The notes under the pieces: model-generated
What the model saw: only the letters and a program-made list of their open reading frames with translations
Database searches by the model: none
What the model was told of the DNA's origin: nothing
Program-made: the position numbers and the translations under genes
Assembly: GCA_910592205.1 (NCBI GenBank)
Contig: CAJVPJ010000793.1
Span: forward strand, 1-16,526
DNA from: Paraglomus occultum
Lineage: Eukaryota; Glomeromycota; Glomeromycetes; Paraglomerales; Paraglomeraceae
Direction of reading: 5' to 3'
DNA length: 16,526 nucleotides
Shown here: positions 1 through 9,709 of the stretch, one piece after another
Numbering within the stretch: position 1 is the stretch's first letter
How the letters are laid out: every line of letters begins with the position of its first letter

Positions 1-80
1 TTTGCTTTGCTTTGCTTTGCTTTGCTTTGCTTTGCTTTGCTTTGCTTTGCTTTGCTTTGCTTTGCTTTGCTTTGCTTTGC
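1..80. repeat. (TTTGC)16 microsatellite
   Basis: Sixteen uninterrupted copies of the pentanucleotide TTTGC start at the first base of the window, so the true array may extend further left. It is open in one frame only because the repeat lacks stops; the resulting Leu/Cys/Phe/Ala-rich peptide is not a credible protein. Confidence 0.97.
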
Positions 81-1546
81 TTAGCGCAGGTGTGTGGCTC
101 ATGCACGATCATCAACCACGAAAGCAAGACTGGCCAAGTAAACTTTTTTCACCTGCTGCTCGGTCAAATTCTATGTAAATTCTCGATAAGCTGACACAGG
201 TGGTAATCTGTAATACGTAACAAAATGCGCCGAATCATGTATCTAATATCTTTTTTGTCGCAAATTCTCTTTGTTCTTGGCTGCCACAAGTGCTTCGCTT
301 CCCCGTTTATGGAAATGCTTTACTTTCTTCCCATTCACTTGAGTCTTTATTTGTGACCAGATTTTTTTAATGTGGCCCGATGTTGACTTCGACTTGATTG
401 GTTGATTTTGTGACCTGATTTGCTGTACGTCATATCGTGAATAGTGAATGACTACCCAAATAAAGCAAATGATTAATATATAGAAATGGAATGTTCTAAA
501 GCAATATGTAATATATGCATTTATTTGCTTATTATAATAAGGGGATATTATTCAACAATCAGAGCATTAAAACACATGATCAAAAACAACAATCAAGCAG
601 TCATTAAAACCGTTATTATTATGATATTATTTGTATAATTAAGACTTTTATAATTGATGTCCCCTAGCCGCGTTATAATCGTAATGGAAACAGAAAGAGT
701 CAATATTGTTGAGTCGCAATACCAAGGTATTTGAAATGAACTCAAAAAAAGCCGTTTACATTCTCGAAGAATGGAGTGAATATCGCGAATAGAACTCCTC
801 GATAGTGAAAAGAACGAATTTAGTAGTGTTTCAAAGGTAACGATTTTTTTATCTATGGGAGTAAAAGCATTTAGCGCAATGGTTCATCATACACCATCTG
901 TTTTTCTTGCAATGAATTAGTACATACCAGAAAAGTAATGAACTTAAGAATAAAAATTTTCTGATGCATTGCATTATTATAGACAACATCACAAACTTAG
1001 AGCACGTAATTTAGGACAATAGTGTGAATCATAGATATTGTATGTAGGTAATATGCCATTATGTCCCAGACTGAAATGCTTTAGATTCAGACATGAACGA
1101 GCAATTTTAAATGATTTGCCAGAGAGATCAGAAGAACCAAGACTTGGACATTCCAGATTTCTATTTATAAGTCTACACAGTTGTCTGTCACTAACGTAAA
1201 TACTAATATATTCACCATAGAAACCCTTTTAGTAGTAGTAGAGTCAAAATCTAATTCAAATGTTTCAAATTGGCGGTCGAATCATAGAAAACCCTCACAG
1301 CCGTCAAAGAATGAGATATTGTAAATTGGGTGCCATCTTAACTACAATTTTCTGCAGTTGTATAAATAGAACGTAACAATAAAAAGATTTCTAAACTTTT
1401 GTTAAACTCAGCGCAATGCTGGTCCAGCACGTGAATACCAGATGGCGTGACGTTTTATTGCAAATAACGTCTTTATTATTCTTGGCAGTTGTACCGAAGA
1501 AAAATTTTCAATGTCAACATTTGGAATTTTGATTCGCAAGCAAATA
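81..1546. other. AT-rich spacer without a convincing gene
   Basis: No frame holds a supportable gene. One weak coding-like stretch (1054-1170, + strand) reads protein-like segments such as NALDSDMNEQF and QRDQKNQDLDIPDFYL, but it is broken by stops at 1072 and 1108, so at best it is an old relic. A short hairpin (TGCTGG-T-CCAGCA) lies near 1418. Otherwise the stretch is AT-rich with scattered T and A runs. Confidence 0.6.
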
Positions 1547-1553
1547 CAGTCAA

Positions 1554-2303
1554 CCTCCCCTACAGTCACCTCCTATATAGTCACACCTCCTATACAGTCA
1601 CAGGCTAGTCATTTTCATAGTGATGTACCTCCTTTACAGTCACAATCATATTATTATTATAGTCACAGTCACCCGATTTTGAATCCCCGTTACTATTGCA
1701 CAATATGAAAAATTCCGCCTTTTGTAGTCACCAAATACTTGTGTTACATTCAAGACCAGTAACGCCTTTCTTTAAATTTTAAATGCACGTGTTATTAATC
1801 ATATCATGCTTTGTAATAATAAATATTTGGGTATAACATAATCAGTTTATAACGTCATTCGCATTATTAGTACAATAGAAAATTGTTGTATTTATTGATT
1901 TAAATATCACTGCAAGTCAAGTCGGAATAAAAATAATTTCAAAAAATGTCAACTAAAACACGATCTCGACTGAGTATAGAAAATAAACGTGAAATCTGTG
2001 AATATGCTAGGCGACATCCGAATGTGAAGCATAGCGATATGGCAAATTATGTAGGCATAGATGTTAGTGATTTGCGTGTTTTCCGCAAGTATATAAATTT
2101 ACTTAATCTCAAAGAATTCCAATCAAAGCGTCAACAAAGTATTGATGCTTATTTTAGATACCAATATTAATGTCGTTGATTTTTTAAATAATCATAAAAT
2201 AATAGAATTATAATAATATAGGTCACATGACTAATGTAAGTCTCCCTCCTATACAGTCACCCCCTCATACAGTCCGGTCCCGACTGTGTGACTATAGGGG
2301 AGG
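1554..2303. repeat. Subterminal 16-nt repeat array of the pogo-like element
   Basis: The unit is approximately CCTCCYNTAYAGTCAC. Direct copies start at 1554 (within the left TIR), 1569, 1586 and 1628. One direct copy lies near the right end at 2245, followed by a degenerate copy near 2261, and an inverted copy (2288-2303) forms part of the right TIR. Repetition of the TIR core inside both ends suggests multiple transposase-binding sites; that role is inferred. Confidence 0.85.
1946..2170 (+). CDS. Mini-transposase: CENP-B-type N-terminus joined to a PIP-box tail
   Basis: This 74-residue ORF lies wholly inside the pogo-like element. Residues about 6-45 (RSRLSIENKREICEYARRHP, then VKHSDMANYVG) match the start of the CENP-B/psq helix-turn-helix of pogo and Tigger transposases. 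The end of that domain looks cut short. The C-terminal tail has KRQQSIDAYF at residues 61-70, which fits the PCNA-interacting (PIP) consensus Q-x-x-[ILM]-x-x-[FY]-[FY] at Q63-F70. PIP motifs near the C-terminus are known for pogo transposase. The catalytic DDE domain and DDE-adjacent regions are absent. The simplest reading is an internal deletion that fused the two ends of a full-length transposase in frame. It could bind element ends without cutting, but expression is unproven. The ATG at 1946 is the first in frame and directly precedes the domain. Confidence 0.65.
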   Translation: MSTKTRSRLSIENKREICEYARRHPNVKHSDMANYVGIDVSDLRVFRKYINLLNLKEFQSKRQQSIDAYFRYQY

Positions 2304-2362
2304 TTGACTGTAGTCCTTTTATATTAACGTACGGCAGATTTAGGGTAGAAGCCATATTTTAA

Positions 2363-2615
2363 TGCTTTTCTGTATACAAGTTGTTATTGCTTGTATTGCT
2401 TCATATACATTTTGACTATTCGTTAGTTGAATCTCTGAACACAGAACTTTCTGCAGCGAATAATTATGATTGGGTTTACGCTAAAGTAAGTTGTTGTTTT
2501 TTAACTACGATGTCGGACGTGATAATTTGTTATGACATACCAATGCCATGATGCATTTTTTTCGAATTGTCTCTTCAAGAACTCTTACGCAAGCAAGAGA
2601 AAGATGTTAAAATAA
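2363..2615 (+). other. Two exon-like open segments, unidentified
   Basis: An open frame (2363-2485) reads a hydrophobic run, KLLLLVLLHI, followed by a hydrophilic stretch ending NNYDWVYAK. It stops exactly at a consensus donor (GTAAGT at 2486). An acceptor (CAAG, ending 2579) continues in phase for 11 codons (NSYASKRKMLK) to a stop at 2613-2615, giving a 94-bp intron. No in-frame ATG precedes the first segment, so a start exon is missing or this is a relic. The hydrophobic run resembles a signal peptide, but that is weak without a start. The product is not recognised. Confidence 0.25.
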
Positions 2616-2890
2616 GAAACAACAGCTAAGCCATTCCCATTCACTTATGCTGACAGAATTTATTACATTCACCCGTTTCAATGCGTGATTCTGTGATGAT
2701 TTTTCGGTGACTATACAAAATCTGATGAGTTTGTGTGGCGTGAGCAAAAGTTGTTATTTAGCTGAGTGGCTGCGAATGCAAGTATTTTTTCTTACTTGCC
2801 TCGGCCCCAACACTTTATAATACAATAAAACCATCTTACTATGACTACTCTACCTTATGTACACACTACTCTATGTCCTCAACGCCCAAG

Positions 2891-3073
2891 TCACAAAATA
2901 TTACCTCTTCCAACAGCATATATTTTTTCTTTCAGTAGTCCATCGAGGTAAGAATGCAAAGACGGAAGAGTGGGAAACAACGTTGACCGCTCAGTCTTCG
3001 TAACTTTGTAGCACATATTGCTCACTTGTATTGGGAAAATACTAAAGAACAAATGTCCTAACTCGCGTTTCAA
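2891..3073 (-). other. Exon-like open frame, unidentified
   Basis: On the minus strand an open frame without an ATG at its 5' end encodes a protein-like segment (SNMCYKVTKTERS, then SLHSYLDGLLKEKIYAVGRG). A CTTTAG acceptor-like site precedes the best part, and GTAATA follows the codons for GRG, so it may be one internal exon. No partner exon or family could be recognised. It may be a relic. Confidence 0.2.
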
Positions 3074-3434
3074 AAATAAATCAACCAGTGGTCAACTTTT
3101 CTAGGAAGGTTTGCACGTCAAGTATTAAATACGTTGGGTAAGCGCGGTTTATATAATACAAGTGATACGTCCCAACAATATGTCTCAATGTTATTGGCTA
3201 AAGGAATACCCTCAATGTTATCGTTTTGAAAACAAAGACGAGTGACGTACTATGTACAGATCCTGTAAAGTACAGTCGTTATGTTATCGTTTTGATGTCT
3301 CTTATTTATTACCATAATAACGTCTTGTTACTACCAGAACGTCATTATACCATTAACATATAACAGCGATGCAGTGTTAGTAAGGACATATTAATGTCTC
3401 AACAGTAAATCTTTTTACTTATAACTCGGATATA
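3074..3434. other. Spacer with short direct repeats
   Basis: There is no gene-like frame. The 15-mer ATGTTATCGTTTTGA occurs directly at 3215-3229 and 3281-3295, and CTCAATGTTAT occurs twice just upstream. The origin of these repeats is unclear. Confidence 0.5.
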
Positions 3435-3984
3435 CAGGGGAATGACAAAGTAATGCACACTTTTGTATTTAAAATATTGGAAAAGTTTTTTATTCAACCT
3501 CACCCCAAAATTTATTTACTTAAAGTTAACATTAATATTTAGTATTTTTCTTCATTTGCAATAATCACAACTTAAATTTTGTTGAGCATAAATAATATCG
3601 AACTACGGTATACTTTTTACAAAAGCGCATCTTCTATATTTTTCGGAGGTTTATAGTAGTAGGCTCCGGAAACCCGCTGTAATTGTTGTATGTTGATTTT
3701 TTATAATTTTTGCGATTGTTCTGTTATTAGCTAGCTAGTTTTTTATCGAAATTATGAGAAATAAGCTTTAAACGAGACTAATTTATGCGCCAAAGCAGAA
3801 AATTGGTTGCCTTTTTTTTTCAATTAATCATTTTGCTCATAACGACATGCTATATTGAATAAACATTGATATTTCATTTAGACAATCGATACCGTAAGTG
3901 GTCCAAAAGATAGTTTTTTGTACGTATAAAATTTCTTCTAATGTCGTAAAAATAAAAGTGTGCAATACTTTTGTCAACTCCATG
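3435..3984. mobile_element. Tc1/mariner-like MITE, 550 bp
   Basis: The left end begins CAGGGGAATGACAAAG and the reverse complement of the right end begins CATGGAGTTGACAAAAG. Aligned over about 31 positions, including the shared GCACACTTTT block, they match at about 25 with one single-base gap. TA dinucleotides flank both ends (3433-3434 and 3985-3986). The interior is AT-rich with no transposase frame. Size, TIRs and TA target fit a miniature Tc1/mariner-type element. The TIRs differ in sequence from the pogo-like element at 1.5 kb, so this is a second family. The divergence of the two TIRs suggests it is old. Confidence 0.65.
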
Positions 3985-5014
3985 TAGTATATCTTTGAAA
4001 CAAGTCATGACACCCTTATGACAGTCACAATACAATATTACTGTGACAAAGATACAGTATAGCCGTGAAATCAGGAAAATGTTATGACTTTCAGCTATCG
4101 ATAAAACTTTGCAGCGTCAAAGAAAATTAGCTTCAACAGAACCGTGCACAAATAAATAGATAATACATACTGGAATCATCCCGAATGGTTTATAAAAGTA
4201 GTAACGTTCAAACTGATTCTTTATATTGAAAATTTTTTCATAGATTGCAAAATCGGCCAAACCGCAAAACCTTCCAGAACTTTTTTTAAAGAATTAACCT
4301 TTGCCCGGGTCTTTTTTCCCAACTTCTCTCTTGCTCGCTTAAGTTCTCTGACAGCATGCATACCTATCGTCAAATTTATAATTAGTTTCGTAATTTCCCC
4401 ATTTCAGCGTATATAAGACAAACAAATGACTATTCTTATCGTATGTTCATATAACCATTCTTGCATTAGAATTCTCAATAGATAAGAAGACCGTTTATCT
4501 CTGAAATACATTAAATTAGGTTTCCCACTCTCCAGGGCGTAAACTTGTAGTCTGTTGCAGTATTCAGTTCATCAGCATCAGTACATTTAGAATCGTGTAA
4601 ATAACCATTTATATGCTATGGGTTGAATTTGAAGGAAATATAGTTTATAGAAGTCACATTGTATGTAGTGCTTCAGATCTATCAATTACACGTATATACT
4701 GTACTTTAGTGCTCTGACTAGTTTACGTATTTTGGAGTGTCTTAGCAAAGCTTGTTCGTGTCTTCCTTTCTAAGCTTACCGATCCGGGCATGGAATAACA
4801 TAAAGTCTGCAGTGTGGACACCTCGTTTGGCTTAAGTCGGCAATTTATGTCTTTTTTGAGATAACGTGATACATGTAAAACGTAACTCAAATTCTAACTC
4901 GCACAATGACTAGATGACTTTTGGGTCTTCTTGCCTCCGTTAAAGCTTTAGCCCGCGGGAAAATTTTTTATCTTAGAGTCAAAAGTGACTTTATTTTATC
5001 GAGTGAATAATATA
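3985..5014. other. AT-rich spacer, no gene seen
   Basis: No frame of useful length or protein-like composition was found on either strand. A CCGCGGG-containing stretch near 4952, beside a GGGTCTTCTTG motif (4924), is echoed near 5617 (TCCGCGGGACTATTTT) and 5691 (GGGGTCTTCTTG). The two regions may be remnants of one repeat family. Confidence 0.5.
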
Positions 5015-5210
5015 TTGTCGTATGTCAGTTTGGAAGCGACATAAAATTCTGATCTGACATAAATTCCGATCTGACATACAATATATATATATAGTATAGA
5101 TATATATATTTGGGGCTCAATTTTTTAATAAGCGATATAAAATTCCGATCTGACATATATCACTTCGGAATTGACATAAATTCCGATCTGACATACAATA
5201 TATATACTCT
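5015..5210. repeat. Cluster of GATCTGACATA repeats with AT tracts
   Basis: The 11-mer GATCTGACATA occurs at 5051, 5068, 5147 and 5185, usually preceded by AATTCCG. Two modules of the form AGCGAYATAAAATTCYGATCTGACATA, each with a second copy and then an AT run (ACAATATATATA), lie about 96 bp apart. TATTGTCGTATGTCAG at the left (about 5016) is roughly an inverted copy of the right end (CTGACATACAATAT), so the cluster is partly palindromic. It may be a degraded small repeat element; no coding function is visible. Confidence 0.65.
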
Positions 5211-6207
5211 TCACATTTTCACACAAATGCAAAAAAAATAACCCCCCCCCCCCAAATTTTCATATTAAAATAGCAAAAAAGGTCGGTTTAATTATAATTA
5301 TAAACTGTACAATTATTAGAATCATATGATCAACTGTTACATCATAATTAAACAGTGAACAGCTAGATAGTACAGTTGAAACAGTATACATGTCATTAGA
5401 ATCATACGATCAAAAATGTAACCGTTTATACTAATACCAAAACTTTTTATATAAATAAAAGGAAGCGATCATCCCTCATACTCAGTCATGAAATTATCAA
5501 TACTAATACGTATAACAGCCAAATAGTTCAAGCGTAAATAATTCTGTACTATCAGAGATAAAAGACGTACAACGTCCGTTAAGAAAAAACCATGCCGCTG
5601 CTCTAAGGCAAGCTAGTCCGCGGGACTATTTTATCATTACGACATAATTGTTGTGGCAGATTGAATAAAACTCGGATTAAATAAAATTGGGGTCTTCTTG
5701 ATACTCTTTTAATGTTTCCGAAACCCACATACGCTCTTATGAACAAAAGTTACAAATTTGCCTCCCCAAAGTTTCATATTAAAAATAAAGAAAATTCCCA
5801 TTATCATATCGGTTTAATCTGCCACAATTGTTCGCTATTGTTATTAATAAATGAAGTGGTTTTAGATATTAATATGTCGGATTTCTCCATACGTAAATCG
5901 ACTTATCGAGACTGAGTATACATTTTGCAAGAGAGCGTGTCTTATGTTTTTCGTATTTGGAACAGCAAAAGATAACCTGACTATTTGTGACCAATCAACA
6001 TCAATTTCAATATTTACCCTTCATTCATTTGTCCGCACATCTCATCCCACTTTTTAATGTAAATTTTGTCTTTAAAAGTGTTAATTACTATGATCGCGTA
6101 GCTGACTTATTTACTACCTTCTCGAATCTATCTCTTATAGACATTTATCTGAAAAGCTTTAGATTCTACTTTATCCACAAATTCTACTTCACCTTCCGCT
6201 TGAAAAG
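5211..6207. other. Intergenic and leader region upstream of the SREBP gene
   Basis: The region holds a C12 run (5242-5253) and a 19-mer direct repeat, ATTAGAATCATAYGATCAA, at 5315 and 5395. A 12-bp inverted repeat pairs TTGTGGCAGATT (5651-5662) with AATCTGCCACAA (5816-5827). Open frames at 5712-5915 and 5987-6328 have no recognisable domain; the second overlaps the SREBP start in another frame. The last few hundred bases probably include the SREBP promoter and 5' leader. Confidence 0.5.
5991..5995 (+). promoter_or_regulatory. CCAAT box upstream of the SREBP gene
   Basis: A CCAAT pentamer (in GACCAATCA) lies about 210 bp before the SREBP start codon, a common position for fungal CCAAT-binding (HAP complex) sites. 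A single 5-base match in AT-rich DNA is weak evidence. Confidence 0.25.
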
Positions 6208-9200
6208 ATGTACGATAATGCTGATTCAACTGAAGTTGAGGACTTGTTTGCGTGCTTTGACAGCTTCAATGCTCTCACTGACTTCGAAACGCAGTTACAA
6301 GCCCTCTATGACAACGACGCTAACATGAATATTGACTCGCAGTACTCAAATTTAAGCGAATGGGGCGACGTGCCTATATTTAATACCAGCCCTTTTTCTG
6401 TCAGTTCACCCGAAGCAAACTCGATTTCAACAGTCGGCTCTCCAAATTCGTATTGTGAAGATAATATATCGCTGCCTAATCTATCCCCGTCGTTAACAAC
6501 GCTGAATGATACTTTTCCAGAGTTCCAATATTCTACGCTGGAAGAACCATATGATCAGCAGTCGCACGAATTGGGAGGACCAGTAGTGGAGAATGTAAAG
6601 AAACGTCAGAATGTGGAGGATGATTCTTTCCCGGCTGATGATAATGATGACGACGAAAATACTAAAAAGAAGCGTAAAGCCACGATGAATACGAAGTATA
6701 GGAAATCGAATATTTCACCTAAAATGGCGAAGAAGCAATATTATAAGAGTGAATGTAATGAGAATAACGCTACAATGTCATTTGTGGATGGCGTGCAAGT
6801 TCCTCTTTGCGTCGATGGGACCGCACTGCCTAATGTACAGAGTATTGTTGTACCGAACTCCCCGGTCTCTGGAATCCCTCCCAATTACAATGCAAATGCT
6901 TTGCTTGGGCTTGGACAAGGGATATGGTCAAGCGATATCTCCCCAGGAGTCTCTCCACAGCCGACTGGCTTCGTTCCTATTTTCAACAATGATGTGTCCA
7001 GTGGTGTCCCTGGTAAGTTTGTAACTCTAGCTGATTCTGGATAACGTATATTTTAAGTGTTAAACTTTATTTATCGTTAACTTTTTAAGATATGCCGTCT
7101 CAGTTCAATGTATCGCTGCTTGGCGGTAAAGTACCAATACAAAGAATAAAGTCATCTACATCGCAACCCCTCACGAATACAACAGCGCAACCGACTAAAC
7201 AACAGAAGAAGATTGCTCACAATGCTATAGAACGTCGCTACAGAAATAATATCAATGACCGGATTAACGAGCTAAAGAATGTAGTTCCGGCCCTCAATCA
7301 TCATAAACATAAGGATACTAAAGAAATTGATGATGAGGAGGAGGCAGAGGAAATAGATGGGATTCCGGCCGCTACTAAATTAAACAAGGCTACTATATTG
7401 AGAAAGGCTACTGAGTACATTATACATTTGAGGAAGATCAACCAGAGATTCAAAGAGGAAAACGAGAATTTGAAGAGGATTCTGGAAGCCTTTCCCGGCG
7501 CTATCGACCTCTACCAAGAGTATATCGATAATCGCAATGATCCTTCGACACCTGAAGATATATCTCCACCTGCTTCCGATCCACCAACACCATCAACTTC
7601 ATCAAGCGCCGGCGCAGGGACCCGCATGCTTATGGCCATCTTCATGTGCATGACATTTTTTTCACCACCGTCCGACTACGGTCAACCTGCTCATGGTGAT
7701 CATGCGTCTATGGTGCATCATCATCACGAGGCACGTGTCTCAAGTGCACATCCGAATGGCATGGCCAACATTGCCAAAGCTAATTCAGCCGGTTTCTTTT
7801 CCGGTGATGGTATAATAACCATCGATATATGGTGGGTTTTTATGCAACCTGTGTAACATTATTCTTTTCACAACTAACAATAACGTGTGCTATCTATAGG
7901 TATTTAATCCGCTCCATTACATTTATTATGTTGATGATATATATCCTACGGCCGTCATTCCTTAACAAGTCTCGTCGAGTGCAAAAACCCAAACAACATA
8001 TAGCTTCCGTCTTGGCTGCCAAAAACAAAGACGTCAGAACACAATATGTTTCTGTTACCGAACTCACATCTTACGCCCCGAGCAATTCGATGGAAATACT
8101 TTTCGGAATTACGGTGGAATCATTCAAGTTCTTTATAAGACGCGTTTTAGGATGGGATATTACTGCTAGCCAAGATAACGAAGAGAAATTGTGGGAAGTC
8201 GCTTTGTGGAACAGACAGGGGGAACTAGAATTGAGTGGAGGTAAATTTGTCACTTTTACAATACTATTACGTTGTTTTTGTTTTTTTCAAAAAATAAGGC
8301 TTTTTATTGATCATGCTGTCTTGCGCCATTTTATTTTTGTATATTCCATAGGCAATAACAAAGCTTCACGTTTTTCTGTTCTTTACGTTTGCCTACGTAC
8401 TATCAATCTCTTCGAGACTACCTGCATAACCAGAAAGTGTATCATCGCAAGCCCATCCCGTATATATATCAACGCCGCATTACAGAGTTATATCGGACTC
8501 CAGTCCATGCCGTTCATTGCTCAAAAGGTAGCTGCGCATTTTTGGGGACGTGCAATCAAAGAAAAGGGACGTGATGGTCATGAAGATAAATGGACGGAAA
8601 TTGCCTTGACAATCAAGCAAGGAAGCAATCTTTGGAAAGATGCTATGAATCGCGTTTTCGAACAGGCTTTTAACCCGCAAAACGTAACCGATGATATTAC
8701 CAGAAGTGCGACCATTCCCCTTACCCGATTTTCAGACGCTCAATCTCTGGCTCACCTCAAAGATGCATATCTCAAATTCATTTCGCAAAACTATGGAAAG
8801 AAGAAACTTCGAAAGAGCAAGGACCTTTTCGCTGACATACTTGCCGTTACAACGCACACCTCTTCGACGCACTGGTATGCGTTTGTTGGTAGTACAATCG
8901 TCACCTTCTTGAACGGAGGTAAGCAGATTGACGATAAATTGATCAATCAATTAAGAGAGAAATTTCCCAAGAGCGAAAATACGAATACGCAAGTATTAGC
9001 AAGAGGGTTACTTTCCCATGCGTTTTTGATGTACGGCAAGATTGAGGCATCAGTTAGATGTGCAGAGAAGGCGGCAATCGCGTTGAAACGTCGAAATGAA
9101 GACAGTTCAGATGACATGGTTGTAGAAGAAGAGACTGAAATTAGTGCATTGGAAAAAGAAGTTCATGACTTGGCGGAATTCTGCGTTGGTTGGATCGTAT

Positions 9201-9544
9201 TGGAAGCAAGAGTGTTGGGATGGAAAGCAATCGAGAATCTGTCCAAGGAAAACAAGTCGCTAAAGTTACCAGACGTGCTCGATCCTGAAATTTCCTTAAA
9301 GCCAGCGGTTTACGAATGGTTATTATATATGCGCAGATTAGTGAGCACAAATACGTTTCGTAATGTTGCGGAGGAGATCCGCGAAGAATCTCTAAAAAAG
9401 CTGCATGCTTTGACTAGATTAATAGGTGAAGTCGATGAGGAAGATGATTCGGGTTATGAAGGCGAACCAGAGAAGGAGAATGAGAACAATAAAAATCTTG
9501 ATAACAAGGCAGTGCGTGCATGGTATATTTTGAAAAGCACGTAA
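6208..9544 (+). CDS. sre1: SREBP-type membrane-bound bHLH-zip transcription factor (Sre1-like)
   Basis: Four exons give 1026 residues: 6208-7012, 7090-7831, 7900-8240 and 8352-9544. Introns are 77 bp (GTAAGT), 68 bp (GTGGGT) and 111 bp (GTAAAT), with phases 1, 2 and 1. SREBPs sit in the ER as hairpins; when sterol or oxygen falls, proteolysis frees the N-terminal part, which enters the nucleus and activates lipid genes. Visible here are an acidic N-terminus (about 1-110), a basic KKKRK patch, the bHLH-zip at about 309-400 with the SREBP-specific tyrosine in HNAIERRYRNNINDRI (Tyr319), and an acidic extended HLH loop. TM1 is at about 446-462 (RMLMAIFMCMTFFSPP), followed by a His-rich luminal loop (His478-481) and TM2 at about 517-532 (YLIRSITFIMLMIYIL). 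A roughly 490-residue C-terminal region follows, where SCAP-type partners bind. Intron 2 splicing is chosen because it makes IDIW-YLIRS continuous. The start ATG follows AAAAG and opens the acidic domain. Total length is normal for the family. Confidence 0.93.
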
Positions 9545-9622
9545 TTAGATCATTAACATTATTCATTACATCTTACTCTATGTATATTAAATAATATAGT
9601 AGTTTATACAAGTTAATGCGGT

Positions 9623-9628
9623 AATAAA
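9623..9628 (+). terminator. AATAAA polyadenylation signal for the SREBP transcript
   Basis: AATAAA followed by an A run lies 79 bp past the SREBP stop codon. This is the only exact copy I see between the two convergent genes on this strand. If used, the transcript would end close to the 3' end of the opposing thioesterase gene. Confidence 0.45.
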
Positions 9629-9709
9629 AAAAAAACAACGAAAAATTACATTGACGTCATTATTATGGTGGCAAAGCACATTACTACTCAGTGCATGTCT
9701 TTTGAATAA

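Larger units (their letters stand above)
1547..2310 (+). mobile_element. Non-autonomous pogo/Tigger-like DNA transposon, 764 bp
   Basis: The ends are inverted repeats. The left end starts CAGTCAACCTCCCCTA at 1547, and the reverse complement of the right end (2310 backwards) starts with the same 16 bases; the match continues for about 7 more bases after one mismatch. TA dinucleotides sit immediately outside (1545-1546 and 2311-2312), the target duplication expected of the Tc1/mariner/pogo superfamily. Inside lies one small ORF (1946-2170) with a CENP-B-type N-terminal DNA-binding region, typical of pogo/Tigger transposases, but there is no room for a DDE catalytic domain. The element is therefore an internally deleted derivative that would need transposase supplied in trans. 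Confidence 0.85.

Noticed and set aside
12-194. Open frame through the left-edge repeat
   Set aside because: It starts at TTG and is an artefact of the stop-free TTTGC repeat.
5712-5915. 67-codon ATG frame upstream of the SREBP gene
   Set aside because: No domain, no splice context and AT-driven composition; it overlaps repeat-like DNA shared with about 5250-5300.
5987-6328. 113-codon frame overlapping the SREBP start
   Set aside because: It lies in another frame, is hydrophobic from AT-rich codons, and loses to the recognisable acidic N-terminus of SREBP.
7853-7899. Alternative 47-bp intron 2 of SREBP (donor GTAACA)
   Set aside because: It keeps the frame but inserts WVFMQPV before TM2 and is shorter than all other introns; GTGGGT at 7832 fits better.
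8913-8930. GTAAGC donor-like site inside SREBP exon 4 (FLNGGKQIDD region)
   Set aside because: The frame stays protein-like on both sides, and no in-phase acceptor is needed.
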